From the NCBI GenBank assembly GCA_012513235.1, contig JAAZCO010000337.1, positions 1 through 7,026 of the forward strand: a stretch of DNA of 7,026 nucleotides, given 5' to 3'. A program made the position numbers and the translations under genes. The first letter of the stretch is position 1; each line of letters begins with the position of its first letter. Below are positions 6,872 to 7,026 of this stretch, one piece after another. This stretch comes from Gammaproteobacteria bacterium. GTDB lineage: Bacteria; Pseudomonadota; Gammaproteobacteria; Pseudomonadales; Pseudomonadaceae. The notes under the pieces were generated by a model. The model had not been told where the DNA came from. It saw only the letters and a program-made list of their open reading frames with translations, and did no database searches.

Positions 6872-7026
6872 AAGTCCGTATAGCGCCTAATAGCAAGGCA
6901 TACAGCGATGCGCAAGCAAAATTTTTATTATGAGGCAGAGTAAATACTACTCATTCTTAATCTTATTTAGGTGAATAACGAGCATGAGTGAATTTTATCT
7001 TTAAAGTATTGATAAAGCCAAAAATC

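Larger units (their letters stand above)
6538..7026. other. Non-coding region upstream of pelA
   Basis: This stretch of 489 bp holds no convincing gene on either strand; the only open frames are a few codons long and lack ribosome sites. It is very A+T-rich around 6740-6835. From left to right it contains the pelA leader (about 6538-6767 or 6812), two candidate pelA promoters, a perfect TATAAT facing the other way, and a hairpin at 6852-6871. From 6872 to the right edge I see no clear element beyond short direct repeats (ATAGC twice around 6880-6893, GTGAAT at 6971 and 6988). In P. aeruginosa the pel promoter is controlled by FleQ with c-di-GMP. I do not find a convincing full FleQ box here. 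Confidence 0.6.

Noticed and set aside
6984..7004. Plus-strand mini-frame MSEFYL with AGGTG upstream
   Set aside because: Six codons only; the ribosome-site match is likely chance and no gene follows within the window.
1..7026. CRISPR array, insertion sequence, tRNA or rRNA gene
   Set aside because: No regularly spaced repeats, transposase, terminal repeats, tRNA cloverleaf or rRNA sequence is visible on either strand.

Overview
The window carries the first part of a Pel exopolysaccharide locus on the minus strand, read from right to left: pelA (complete), pelB (complete), then the first 59 codons of pelC, which runs off the left edge. These genes build the periplasmic and outer-membrane half of the cationic Pel polysaccharide secretion machine known from Pseudomonas aeruginosa. 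The inner-membrane synthase half (pelDEFG) would be expected further left, outside the window. I recognise all three proteins by motifs, length, architecture and gene order, so this is a known system rather than a new one.

Organism: gene order and protein character point to a Gram-negative gammaproteobacterium, probably a Pseudomonas relative. The DNA looks clearly richer in A+T than classical Pseudomonas (mid-40s percent G+C by eye, not computed), with many A/T-ending codons throughout. This suggests a low-GC member of the Pseudomonadales or a neighbouring group. I cannot name a species.

Layout: 1-178 is the 5' part of pelC (lipoprotein). 179-203 is a short gap with the pelC ribosome binding site. 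204-3749 is pelB (membrane helix, TPR scaffold, outer-membrane porin). 3727-6537 is pelA (secreted hydrolase and deacetylase), overlapping pelB by 23 bp. 6538-7026 is non-coding, A+T-rich and upstream of pelA. It holds candidate sigma-70 promoters, a leader of roughly 230-275 nt, a hairpin, and a possible divergent promoter. I see no terminator between the genes, which fits one transcript.

How the parts work together (family knowledge): Pel polymer made at the inner membrane crosses the periplasm, where PelA partly deacetylates it and can also cleave it. The TPR region of PelB docks PelA. A ring of PelC lipoproteins on the inner face of the outer membrane guides the polymer into the PelB beta-barrel.

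The points most worth a second look are regulatory or structural details: the tandem promoter candidates and long leader, the A8/T8 tracts in the first codons of pelA, the coupled pelA-pelB junction, and the only two cysteines of mature PelA, both at its C-terminus.
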